From: Glebionis coronaria
Lineage: Eukaryota > Streptophyta > Magnoliopsida > Asterales > Asteraceae
NCBI GenBank assembly: GCA_025667525.1
Contig: CM046876.1
Location: forward strand, 77,843,235 to 77,907,234
DNA: 64,000 bases
Reading direction: 5' to 3'
Positions 10,484-20,686 of this stretch are shown here, piece by piece. Both the position numbers and the translations under genes were made by a program. The notes below the pieces were generated by a model. It worked only from the letters and a program-made list of their open reading frames with translations. It did no database searches and was not told the origin of the DNA. Every line of letters begins with the position of its first letter. Position 1 is the first letter of the stretch.

Positions 10484-10817
10484 ATGTTTGAAACTTGAAA
10501 ACTATCTGCTTCAAATATATTAGTTTTAACAATGTATATTTTTTATTTTTACATTGTTAAAGCACTGGGAGCGGCTGGGCCTCAAACTTGATTCCAAAGG
10601 CGCCACGTAAGATTTTAAGGCTTTGACACTAGATTTCCTTTGGTACCACATTTTTTGTAGCAACTGTTGAGGCCCAAAATGTGGTGCCAAAGTAATTATT
10701 TTTTTTCTTTTAAATACTAGTACAATATAACTTAAATATAAACTTCATTAAATTAAAAAAATATTACATAAAAAAATATTACATAAAAAAACATTACATA
10801 AAAATAAATATTACAAT

Positions 10818-12100
10818 TTATTGATTACAACTCAAATGCTCCACAAGATCAGCTCGAAGCTCGTTGTGCACTCTTCGGTCTCAAATTTCTTATATTTTCC
10901 TCTCATGTATTTCACATCGTTCGACCCAAGTTCGAATAATATTCGGTTGAGGATCAACATAAATATCACGATAATTCAATACGAATTTTTCGTCTTCAAA
11001 TATCATGTTATGTAACATGATACAACAATACATGATTCTTTTCAAGTGGTTTATTTCATAAGCACGAGTGGGTTGTCGTATAATTATCCAACGACCTTGT
11101 AAGACACCGAAAACGCGTTCGATATCTTTTATAGCGCTTTCTTGAACTCTTTTAAATCGCAATGTTTTTCATCCCTTGAAACTGAAAGGGTTTTCAAAAG
11201 AGTAGACCATTCTGGATAAATACCGTCGGCTAAATACTAACCTTTTTTGTATGTTTTTTCATTTACCATAAAAGAAGGATTCATGAATCCTATCGGCAAA
11301 CTCATCATCAAATAAAGGAGAACCATATAACACATTTAGATCATTATTTGCTCCTAGATCCCAAACTTGGCATGCCAAATTGTTGATCCGCAACTGCTTC
11401 TAACATAAGAGTTGAGTATTTATGATCTCAATATGAAATTGAGCTTGAAAATTCTTGGTACAATTTTTCCAATCCTAGTGCATGAAAGCAATACTATAGA
11501 ACATTCTCGGGAGTCCATGTTTCTCAACGTGTAATGCAAATGTTTTTTCGACATCCGCGGGATTTGGATTTCTTAAAAAAAAATTTAACATATAAACATA
11601 TATGCATTTAGTAAAATTAAGCAAACATTCTCTAGAAATACGTTCGGCAATTTGTAAATACTCGTCAAATGCATTAGGTGATGACCTGTATGCCAATTGA
11701 CGAATTGACGAAGTTATCTTTAGAATATGATGAATACTTTCTCGACCGGTAGCATCAATACTGGGGTGAAAATAAGAAAAGTATTCGGTAAGAGGGTCGG
11801 CGTCATAACTTAAAATAACATCGACTTTTTATTAAATAGTATTGAAGTCATACGATATTCGCCGGAATTTCCCTTCAGTGTATTTTGGAGGAGTCTCGTC
11901 ATTGAGTAACCGCTGACTCGCGTCTTCTCGTTAGCGTTGTATATATGTCATCGTATTTTTTGGAGACGACCCCGAACCACCGGCTTCTTTATTACATATA
12001 GCTACAAATGTCCCATACTCCGTAAACGCATATAACGTTCGTGATCATCTCTGAAATAGATTTCGTATTCTTCGACGGTGTTATTATTGTATGGATCTAT
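10818..12100 (-). pseudogene. PIF/Harbinger transposase, left-arm copy (dead)
   Basis: A minus-strand relic of a nuclear DNA transposase of the plant Harbinger type (DDE fold; it cuts the element ends with a partner DNA-binding protein). Recognisable blocks are SSPNAFDEYLQIAERISREC, HVEKHGLPRM (11475-11696) and FKRVQESAIKDIERVFGVLQ, then RIMYCCIMLHNMI (10890-11162). The ATG of the sister copy is ATA here (12098-12100). The GSID position expected to hold the first catalytic Asp reads SIAF. Frameshifts separate the blocks. The stop at 10818 aligns with that of the right copy at 14046. Confidence 0.75.
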
Positions 12101-12289
12101 TTAGCGAGTAAAAAATGATAGAAGTAGATAAATGTGAGATAAAAAAATGTAAGAACTTACTGTATAAATTTGGTGAAAAGATGTAGTATTTATATATGTT
12201 TTAGGGTTTAAATTTTCAAAAAAGATTTTTTTATCAAAAATAACAGCTATATTCCCCACCCAATGTATACTTTTTCAAATATTGTAAAA

Positions 12290-12580
12290 ACGGGGGGGGG
12301 GGGGGGGGGAGGGGGGAGGAAGCCACCAACCGGGCTAGTCTGGTTGGCGCGACAGTCTTTGGCGCGAGCCTCGGAACGATGCGCCAACGAAGGTCTGGCG
12401 CCAAAGGGGCAATTGATGGGGAGTGGTAGCTGACCACATGGTTGGGGGATTTTTTTCGCCAGGCCATCGTTGGCGTACCGCTCTGATGCTCGCGCCAAAG
12501 ACGATCGTGCCAACCGGACCAGCCCAGCTGGTGGCTTACCCCACCCCCCACCTTTTATAAACTTTGAAAACGTATACGTT
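12290..12580. repeat. GC-rich centre of the inverted duplication
   Basis: A GC-rich island in AT-rich surroundings with several TTGGCGCG-type words. Left and right halves are inverted copies up to the loop (12401-12456). The left half also has a G run at 12293-12310. It is probably the 5' non-coding or promoter part of the original transposon. Open frames across it on the minus strand are not credible genes. Confidence 0.6.
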
Positions 12581-12737
12581 GGGAGGGGAATATAGCTGTT
12601 ATTTTTAAAAAACAATTTTCAAAATTTAAACCACAAAAAAATCTATAAATAATAACTCTTTTCACCAGATTTTATACACTCAATTCTTATATTTTCTATC
12701 TCACATTTCTCTACTTCCATTATTCTTTACTCACTAA

Positions 12738-14046
12738 ATGGATCCATTCAAGAACAACACCGTCAAAGACTATGAAATTTATTTCAAAGACGACTACGAA
12801 CGTTATATGCAAGCTTTTACGGAGTATGAGACGTTTGTAGTTATGTGTAATCAAAAAGCAGGTGGTTCGGGGTCATCTACAAAAAATATGAGGACATATA
12901 TACCGCGTGAACGGGAAAACGCCAGTGAACGATTACTCGATGACTACTTTGGCGACGACGAGACTCCTCCAAAATACCCGGAAGAGAAATTCACGCGAAG
13001 GTTTCGTAAGAGTTCAATACCATTTAAAAAAATAGTCAATGCTATTTTAAGTTATGACGTCGACCCTCTTTCCAAATACTTTTCTTATTTTCACCCCAGG
13101 ATCGATGCTATCGGTCGAAAAAGAATTCATCATATTCTAAAGATCACTTCGGCAATTCGTCAATTGACATACGGGTCATCACCCAATGCATTTGACGAGT
13201 ATTTGCAAATTGTCGAACGCACTTCTAGAGAATGTTTGATTAATTTTACTAAATGCATGTATGTTTTATATGTTAAAACATATTTAAGAAAACCAAATCC
13301 CGTTGATATCGAAAAAACAATTTCATTGCACGTTGAGAAACACGGACTTCCGAGAATGCTCGGGAGTATTTATTGCATGCACTAGGATTGGAAAAATTAT
13401 CCCAAGGCTTTAGAGGCTCAATTTAAAAGACAGGATCATAAATACCCAAGTCTTATGTTAGAAGTTGCAAATCAACAGTTGTGGTTTTGGCTTGCATACT
13501 TTGGGGTTCCAGGGGCAAATAATTATCTAAATATGTTAAATGATTCTCTTTTTATTTTATGATGAGTTAGCCGATAGTGTTCCGGAATCTCCGTTTGTGG
13601 TAAACGAAAAATCATACAAAAAAATTACTATTTGGCCGACGGTATTTATCTAGAATGGTCTAATTTTGTGAAAAGATTTCCGGTTTCAAGGGACGAAAAC
13701 ACGTTGCGGTTTAAAAGAGTTCAAGAAAGCGCTTGAAAAGATCTCAGACGCTCTTTCGGTGTCTTACAAGGTCATTGGGACTTATGCGACAACCCGCTCG
13801 GGCTTATGAAATAAACCACTTGAAAAGAATCTTGTATTTTTGTATAATGTTAGATAACAACATATTGGAAAACGAAAATTCGCATTGAATTATCGAGATG
13901 TTTAAGTTGATCCTCAACCGATAATTGTTCGAACTTGGGTCGAACGATGTGAAATACATGAAAGGAAAACAAAAGAAATTTGAGACCGAAAAGTGCACAA
14001 CGAGCTTTAAACCGATCTTATGGAGCATTTGAGCCATAATCAATAA
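12738..14046 (+). pseudogene. PIF/Harbinger transposase, right-arm copy (dead)
   Basis: Opens with a good ATG and stays open for 215 codons (12738-13385). Homology then continues in broken frames to a stop at 14044-14046, giving a length near 436 codons, normal for this family. Order: N-terminal region, SSPNAFDEYLQIVERTSREC, KPNPVDIEKT, HVEKHGLPRMLGSI, then a stop in CMHxDWKNYPKALEAQFKRQ, and a C-terminal DDE part. The GSID Asp is Tyr here and the Trp after CMH is a stop codon. Catalytically dead, but its arm can pair with the left copy in RNA. Confidence 0.82.
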
Positions 14047-14108
14047 ATTGTAGTCTTTATTTTATGTAATGTTTTTTTTAATTTAATGAAGTTTTTATTT
14101 AAGATATA

Positions 14109-14649
14109 TGTTGGGTCAAAAAGTTGATGTGGTAGAAACTCAAAAACAAAGAAAACATGAAGGCCTTTTTCTAAGCGTTGACAAGTGTAAATCAGGCGTT
14201 GTCAAGAGTAATAGGCGTTAACAGAAGTCAACAGAAGTCAACAAAAGTCAAGCGTTGTTGGAATGTCTATTTAGGATAAGTATTCAGAATATTATTTGAT
14301 AATATTCTATATTAGTTATTTAAATAGAAGATATTCATGTTTATTCATAGATATCTCTTGTAAAACCCTAATCCTTACACTATAAAAGGAACCAAGGGTT
14401 ATTAGGTTTTTTATAACTTTCATTCACAATGTAAACCTAAAGCTTGTGTTGCACTAGACGTGGGATTAATGTATACACGTCTAGTGGTTGTTGATTCTTA
14501 ATATAATGAGCAACCCTTTGTTTAATTTATGTGTTATTGTGCCCAAACACCTTGTTTAATGATTATTGTTCTATTCCACTTTGATTGTTAATCATATGAA
14601 CAATGGTTATGCCTAGCAGCTAAAAGATCCAGAATCCCAGGATTCCACA
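14109..14649 (+). repeat. 5' LTR of the 2.65-kb copia element
   Basis: Nearly identical to 16226-16758. Contains AGCGTTGACAAG/GGCGTTGTCAAG words near the start and a CACTATAAAAGGAACC promoter sequence near 14378. Ends GGATTCCACA. Confidence 0.9.
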
Positions 14650-14651
14650 GT

Positions 14652-14664
14652 TGGTATCAGAGCC
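14652..14664 (+). other. Primer-binding site of the 2.65-kb copia element
   Basis: TGGTATCAGAGCC is complementary to the 3' end of initiator methionine tRNA, the usual primer of plant copia elements. Confidence 0.85.
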
Positions 14665-15147
14665 TCGTGGCTCGTGATGCGAGGACCAACAAGGTGTTCG
14701 TGTATTGAGAAGAAAAGAAAAATTCGTCTAGGATTTTTCTGGATGATTTTGTGTGCGCAGCAGTATTCCGAAGGTCACAACTTTTTCTTGGACCGTTGGA
14801 TCGTCACGAAATTTCTTGTGTTTGTTCTATACACATATATCTAGACATCCACCAGAGGGATTGTCGAGATCTATCCCCAAATAAAAGTTATTAAGCGTCA
14901 AAGTCAGCATTGATCATATGTTGTTTTATGTGAAAAGTAATAGTAAAAACGTGATTTCTACTTCGTTAACCGTTGGATCGTCGTGAAATTCGCGTTGTAG
15001 GTTCTTGACACTTGTGTCTAGGATCTCACAAAAGGGATCGTCGATCTCAGCTTTCATGAAGAAGTTATTAGATGTCGAAGTTCGCTGCAGTTTATGGTTT
15101 TCACATAAAATCATGATTTAGGGTTTATAAAACCCTAGATCAATTAG

Positions 15148-15312
15148 CCGCTGATGTATGTTATTTAGACGCTGATAGATTTTGGTGTGACGCTGATAGA
15201 TATTGATGTAACGCTGACAAGGCATGGATGAGACGATGTTGGCCAGGCGCTGACAGGTTTAAAGTTGGCGCTGACAGGAATAAAGTTGACGCTGACAGGA
15301 GGCGTTGACACT
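15148..15312 (+). repeat. GCGCTGACAGG-type motif cluster in the leader
   Basis: About eight copies of (G/A)CGCTGACAGG or ACGCTGATAGA at uneven spacing. Related words (GCGTTGACAAG) are in this element's LTRs and in the separate copia LTR at 40364-40761. Confidence 0.7.
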
Positions 15313-16225
15313 TGTTGTCCGATATATGGTTTTTCAAACGCTGTCAGGTGTTGTCCGATATTGGACAACACACAGTGGTGATATATTCGATACAGGAGGA
15401 TATTGGACAACAAAAGGAATAGCTGCTGTTTGGAAAATTGATACGATTTTGGCACACAAAAAGAGGTATTTACACGCAAAGGTACATGGGATCTCCGTTT
15501 TTATACAGAATATCAAGTTGATATTTATGGCTCGGATATTTTTAAAAGGGATTAATGATTTTAATGCGAGTTAGCAACAGTTCGTGAAGTAATTTATTGG
15601 ATTTGATTATGTAATCGGGGTAGCCTTGTAAAAGAGTTATCCGTCTTAAAGCTTTTACATATGATATGAAGATTAAGAGTTGTCATGAAGAAGTGTTGGC
15701 TTAAGGGGAAGAATTCTTATGGTAAGTTTGATGTTCGAAGAAGATTTTCACGAGTTTGTGTTCTATCATATCTTTAAAGATGGTGCATAGTCAACATCAT
15801 TCTTTAGAGGTAACTTGTTCGTGCTTTTAATGGTTGGTGACGAAGACTTGTCATAACACTTGAAGGAGTTACATTATCGTGCTCAGTGTCTCACAAAGGA
15901 TGAGAATATTGACAAAGGGATCGAGGTCTACTTATATTTAATCATCGGTATAAGGTCTTCATCACATGGATAGTGTAAGACATGGAACACAAGGTTGGGT
16001 TATTCTACTTCTACATCAATAATATTTTATTTATTTTTCTTCAAAATCATTACATAGAGCCGACATTTGGAGAATCTTCAAGATTGCGTACATTGTTACT
16101 TCCCTGTTGATGTGACAAAAAAGGGGAAGACATACATGCTACAATTAAGGGGAAGCAATTTGAAGATGATGTACAACTTACAAGAGATACACAAAGAGTT
16201 TTGCCGACATCAACTAAGGGAAGAT

Positions 16226-16758
16226 TGTTGGGTCAAAAAGTTGATGTGGCAGAAACTCAAAAACGAAGAAAACATGAAGGCATTTGTCTAAGCGTTGACA
16301 AGTGTAAATCAGGCGTTGTCAAGAGTAAATTAGGCGTTGACAGAAGTCAACAAAAGTCAAACGATGTTGGAATGTCTATTTAGGATAAGTATTCAGAATA
16401 TTATTTGATAATATTCTGTATTAGTTATTTAAATAGAAGATATTCATATTTATTCATAGTTATCTCTTGTAAAACCCTAATCCTTACACTATAAAAGGAA
16501 CCAAGGGTTATTAGGTTTTTCATAACTTTCATTCACAATGTAAACCTAAAGCGTGTGTTGCACTAGACGTGGGATTAATGTATACACGTCTAGTGGTTGT
16601 TGATTATTAATATAACGAGCAACCCTTTTATTTAATTTATGTGTTATTGTGCCCAAACACATTGTTTAATGATTATTTTTCTATTCCGCTTTGATTGTTA
16701 ATCATATGAACAATGGTTATGCCTACAGCTAAAAGATCCGGAATCCAAGGATTCCACA
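16226..16758 (+). repeat. 3' LTR of the 2.65-kb copia element
   Basis: 533 bp, collinear with the 5' LTR and a few bases shorter near 16340. Followed by the ATATA duplication and the remaining right end of the Harbinger duplication (16764-16917). Confidence 0.9.
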
Positions 16759-16917
16759 ATATATTGTATTTAGAATAAAAAAAACTTTGGCACCACATTT
16801 TGGGCCCCAACGGTTGCCAATGAAAATGTGGTGCCAAATAAAATTTGTTGCCAAAGCCCCAAAATCTTACGTAACGCCTTTGTCACCAAATTTGAGGCCC
16901 AACCGCTCACAATGCTC

Positions 16918-17310
16918 TTAACATGGGTTGGGTACAAAATCGACTCTCGTTGGCTCACCAACATTTTTCTAAATAAATCAAATTTTCAAAACTTCAAATA
17001 TGACTTGGCCTTTTAAATTCTTTGAACCAAGAGTAATTCGATCAAACCATATGACTAAACCTCAATGGCACATCAATGACATCTCAGCTTTTTTTATTCT
17101 TAAATCAAATATTTAAAAAAAATTCATTAATTATAATAAAACATTATTGTAAAACCCAAAAAATTATTTTTAGCTTCGAGGAAGAAATTTTTTTTAGACA
17201 GGAAGAGTTGTAAAACCTAAATTTTGAGAAATTGAATACTATATTTCATTTCATATAATTTGAAGTATAGTTTTGAATTAATAATGAAATTTGAATAATT
17301 AAAACTTATG
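16918..17310. other. Short intergenic stretch, possible start of an old LTR
   Basis: No gene. TGTAAAACCCAAAAAATTAT from 17148 resembles the start of some gypsy LTRs, and the other part of such an LTR could be 28967-31280, across element 2. I could not establish its ends. Confidence 0.25.
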
Positions 17311-17759
17311 TTATGTAATAAGTGTGAAAACACTTATCCTTTTACCACTTATTTCCAATAATAACAAGACCAAAACGTGTATTTTATGTCATAAAAGTCG
17401 GAATTATGCGTGGTTTGTGTTTTTATTATGTTTCAGGATAAAAATATGAAAAAGGAAGAAAACACGGGCTATCACGGGCTTTTATCGAAGAAAAAGACAA
17501 AAGACGAAGTCAAAAGATCGAGAGTGCAAAAAGAACGGAAGTCCAAGGCCTGTTCTGAAGATTTATCGAAGAAAAAGTCTAAAGACGGAAGTTTAATGAA
17601 GTCGAAGAACTCAAGTCTAATTATAGAAGAAAATTATAAGACAAGTTCAATTTATATCAACAAATCCCGAGACGACGTCGAGAAAGACAAAGAAATTAAA
17701 TCGAGTCGAGTCGAGAAGAAAGAAAGAAGAAAGCTTAAACACTTAACCTCCCCACCTCC

Positions 17760-17792
17760 TATAAATACCCTCCTAATATGTCATTAGGAGGG
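17760..17792 (+). promoter_or_regulatory. LTR TATA box with palindrome (element 2, 5' LTR)
   Basis: TATAAATA at 17760-17767, then a perfect 10-bp inverted repeat CCCTCCTAAT-ATGTC-ATTAGGAGGG (17768-17792). Confidence 0.75.
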
Positions 17793-18289
17793 TGTTAGTT
17801 AGTTTGTAGTTAATTTTAGTCTTTTAATTTTTAAGTTTTAAGTGTGTTTAATTTTCTTTTCTCTAGTTTTTCAAGTTTATCAAACATTAATATTGTAATC
17901 TTTTGATCTTAATCTTTAATCAAATCAAGCTTATTTCTTAAGTCTCATTCTACCTTTCTTAATCTTTTTAATCTTGATAATCATGTAGTTTATTTTAATT
18001 TTGTTGATGATTTGATTGTGTAGCTTATTTGATTGTGCTTATTGAATTGGTGATTTTAAAAGTTTAGATTAAAAGTGCTTATTTTCTTAATTTTTATGAT
18101 TAATAGTTCTTAAAATAAGTTGATTTTGATAAGTTTAATATTTTGATAAAAAGTTGATTTTTAATATTTAGATTATTTAGTGTTTTCATAAGTTTTTAAA
18201 TTGTGTCTTATTAGTTTTTCTTAAAAATCTTTTTGGTTTAAGTTTTGGTAAGTGCTTATTTTAGATTAGCTTATTTGCTTGATTTTAGT

Positions 18290-18860
18290 ATTATCCGGGT
18301 TCCTTAAACCCTTTTTTTCCGAACATCCTCCAAATTCTAGATTCCGAATAGTAGTAGGCATAATTATTCCGGATATGAAGTTTGTCCAAGGATTCCGGAT
18401 AAGCTTAAGTACCTAAAATTCCGGATAGTGTGTTTCAATAGATTCCGGATAAGCTGCCTTATATATATTCCGGATAGTCTGCACATTTCTACATTCCGGA
18501 TAAGCTTTCCAAGGAATTATTCCGGATAGTCTCACATTTCCAATTATTCCGGATAACAACCTTTACCAGATTCCGGATTAGAGTAAGTATTGCCATTTTC
18601 TGGATAAGCATACGAAGATCATATTGCGGATAAGCTCCCGAAGGAAAATTCCGGACAAGTCTCAGAATCAATTATTCCGGATAAGTCTTGGATCAATATT
18701 CCGGATAAGCACCAGCATATGAATTCCGGATAACACGCAGAAAACCGTTCCGGATAAGGGTGTCAATACCGATTCCGGATAAGCTTTTTATTTCCATTCC
18801 GGATAACTACATTCCGGATTTGCAATTCTTTTGGATTCCGGATAAGTGACAGTAAGTTTG
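18290..18860 (+). repeat. Spaced TTCCGGATAAG motif array in the element 2 5' LTR
   Basis: About twenty occurrences of ATTCCGGATA(A/G) or one-base variants, separated by spacers of roughly 10-20 nt whose sequences are not related to each other. It is therefore not an ordinary tandem repeat: the word is kept and the filler is free. It lies downstream of the promoter, within the probable RNA leader. Confidence 0.85.
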
Positions 18861-19213
18861 GACTCCCACTTATATTTTGTTAGTTCCTGGTTTTAATTTC
18901 TAACTTTACTTTTCCCGCCTTTTTACTTAGTATCATTTTAACTTGTCTTGTTTTAGTTCAATCTTTAAAGTTTACATTTTTATAAGTTTAATCATTTACT
19001 TTTAAAATTTTAAAGTCTTTAATTTTTAGTCCAAATATTTTCAAGCTTTCATTTTTACTTATTTACTCAACGACATTTTCACTTTTAGATTAAAATAGAT
19101 AATCAAACCTTTTTATTTTCCATCAAGAACGACTGAGTCGCACTCTTAACTAGTAATCAATTCGAAAAGACTGGAACAACGAATTTTCATACGAGGCAAA
19201 CCCTTGTATTAAA

Positions 19214-19228
19214 TGGCGTCACTGCCGG
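19214..19228 (+). other. Primer-binding site, element 2
   Basis: TGGCGTCACTGCCGG lies two bases after the LTR. It differs from the usual Athila/Tat primer site at three or so positions. Confidence 0.7.
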
Positions 19229-19430
19229 CTCTTTTCGTTAAGATTAACGGTTTTAAGTGAGAGACGCTTTGGATTTTGGGATCCGTTCATTTTTTAACGT
19301 TATTTTTCTTGCTTTAAAATTTTCAAAAATCCATAAAAAAATATAAAATTTTCAAAAATCCAAAAAATTGAAAAACATAAAAAACCAAAAATATTTCTTA
19401 TCTATTTTTCTTTTCCTTTTGTAGGTGTGT

Positions 19431-20525
19431 ATGCGTACTCGTGCTCGTAAGAAGAAAGTAGCTCAAGCCGAAGTCATTACTCCACTTATTGTCACCATGG
19501 ACAATCAACCAATGATCGAGCTTTTGCAATTGCACGTAGAGGGCAACACCGATGCTATTGTCATACCCGAGATTGGAGCCAACAATTTTGAACTCAAATC
19601 CGGCTTCATTCAAATGGTCTCTGCTCAACCTTTCTTGGGGCGTACGCTTGATGATCCTCATGACCATATAAAAAGGTTTCTTCAACTCACCAATACGGTT
19701 AAGTATAATGGGGTTTCACAAGAAGTGATTCGCTTGCAACTTTTTCCTTTCTCTTTAGAGGGACAAGCCCGGAATTGGCTTGATAAGGAACTGCCACAAA
19801 GTATTCTTACATGGACGGATTTAGAGACTAAATTCATCAACTACTTTTTCCCGCCCTCACGTACTACCGATTTGCGGAATGAAATCATTACCTTTGAACA
19901 AAAGTACGGTGAGACATTTAGTGAATCTTGGGACCGTTTTAAGGAACTTTTAAGAAAGTGTCCACAACATGGTTTCACAAAAGTACATCAAATTAATACT
20001 TTTTACAATGGTTTAAGCATGAATGACCAAGATTCACTAAATAGTGCCTCGGGGGGTAACATTTTGGTTAAGTCTTCTAATGCCGCTTGGGATATTATTG
20101 AGAACAAGTCTAGAGTGCAAACCAAGAGTGTTCGGACTAATGTGGCTAGTGCTAGCACTAACGAGAGCGACAAGAGAATTGATAAGCATACTTCGCTTGT
20201 TGAAACACTTGCTCTCCAAACCGCTAGCAATACCAAAGCTATCAATGCACAAGTTAATGCTATGAGTCAGTCGTGTGAAATTTGTGGGGGATCTCATTCA
20301 TACACCGATTATCCTTCGACTCATGACAATCCGGAAAATGTGTATGCCGCTAACGGTAACTATTCCACAGGAGGCTATCAAGCACGTCCTCAAGGTGACC
20401 GCAATTTGCTCAGCTATCGCTCAAACAACTTTCTTTCACCACCCAGTTTTCCACCTCAAAACCCAAACAACCTTAATCACAACAATCAAAACCCACCACG
20501 AGCTCCAAATCAATATCAAACCTAA
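19431..20525 (+). CDS. gag: Element 2 gag (Athila type), C-terminus truncated by a stop
   Basis: Structural protein that packages the element RNA into cytoplasmic particles. The ATG at 19431 is used. An N-terminal basic stretch (RTRARKKK) is followed by the retrotransposon gag core at about residues 60-190, with AQPFLGRTLDDPHDHIKRF, LEGQARNWLDKELPQSI and INYFFPPSRTTDLRNEI as hallmarks. Around residue 282 is the zinc knuckle C-X2-C-X3-H-X4-Tyr, where the last Cys is replaced by Tyr (TGT to TAT, 20310-20312). A Gln/Asn/Pro-rich tail follows. The TAA at 20523-20525 interrupts that tail; coding similarity continues in frame to about 20570, then shifts frame and passes a TAG at 20678 into pol. Confidence 0.85.
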   Translation: MRTRARKKKVAQAEVITPLIVTMDNQPMIELLQLHVEGNTDAIVIPEIGANNFELKSGFIQMVSAQPFLGRTLDDPHDHIKRFLQLTNTVKYNGVSQEVIRLQLFPFSLEGQARNWLDKELPQSILTWTDLETKFINYFFPPSRTTDLRNEIITFEQKYGETFSESWDRFKELLRKCPQHGFTKVHQINTFYNGLSMNDQDSLNSASGGNILVKSSNAAWDIIENKSRVQTKSVRTNVASASTNESDKRIDKHTSLVETLALQTASNTKAINAQVNAMSQSCEICGGSHSYTDYPSTHDNPENVYAANGNYSTGGYQARPQGDRNLLSYRSNNFLSPPSFPPQNPNNLNHNNQNPPRAPNQYQT

Positions 20526-20686
20526 AGAAACCCATATCCACCTCAAGGAAACAATCAAACCAACAACCCGCTTATCAACCACCTGCCTACCATGCTCTTC
20601 CTCCCAACCAACCTACCGCATTTAATCACGAGGTTGAAACTTACATGAGGACTAATGACGCAATAGTGCAGAATCTTTAGCGGAAA

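Larger units (their letters stand above)
14109..16758 (+). mobile_element. Non-autonomous Ty1/copia-type LTR element (2.65 kb)
   Basis: The LTRs are 541 and 533 bp with TGTTGGG...CCACA ends, flanked by the 5-bp duplication ATATA (14104-14108 and 16759-16763). A TGGTATCAGAGCC primer site follows the 5' LTR, and a purine-rich AAGGGAAGAT precedes the 3' LTR. The 1.58-kb interior has no gag or pol; its only frames are short and unrecognised (for example 15305-15574 and 16067-16291). It inserted into the right arm of the Harbinger duplication. The LTRs are very similar, so the insertion is recent relative to its host. Confidence 0.88.
10560..16917. mobile_element. PIF/Harbinger transposon as a head-to-head inverted duplication
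   Basis: The two ends are inverted repeats of about 150 bp (left AAGCACTGGGAGCGGC; right, read on the other strand, GAGCATTGTGAGCGGT), with TTA at both outer flanks, the usual 3-bp Harbinger target. From each end inward comes the C-terminal then the N-terminal part of the same transposase, so the arms run 10560-12400 (minus) and 12457-16917 (plus, minus a later copia insertion), around a loop of about 56 nt. Both arms carry disabled transposase genes. The arms are clearly diverged but still alignable. TTA at the outer ends suggests the double unit moved as one piece. Confidence 0.8.
17316..19211 (+). repeat. Element 2, 5' LTR
   Basis: The first 450 bp or so is close to the LTR of element 1, including the Lys/Ser-rich open frame (17410-17787) and the promoter palindrome. 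The middle is T-rich, then comes a TTCCGGATAAG motif array (18290-18860). The tail (TTTTCCCGCC onward) is again shared with element 1. Ends CTTGTATTA. Confidence 0.92.

Noticed and set aside
12234..12615. Two overlapping minus-strand frames in the GC-rich centre
   Set aside because: They run through the palindromic core and a G run with no family resemblance; open by composition.
18290..18860. CRISPR-like appearance (short repeats with unique spacers)
   Set aside because: The sequence is a plant LTR: the word is only about 10 nt, spacers vary in length, and the same array with the same spacers is in the other LTR of the element. No cas genes are present.
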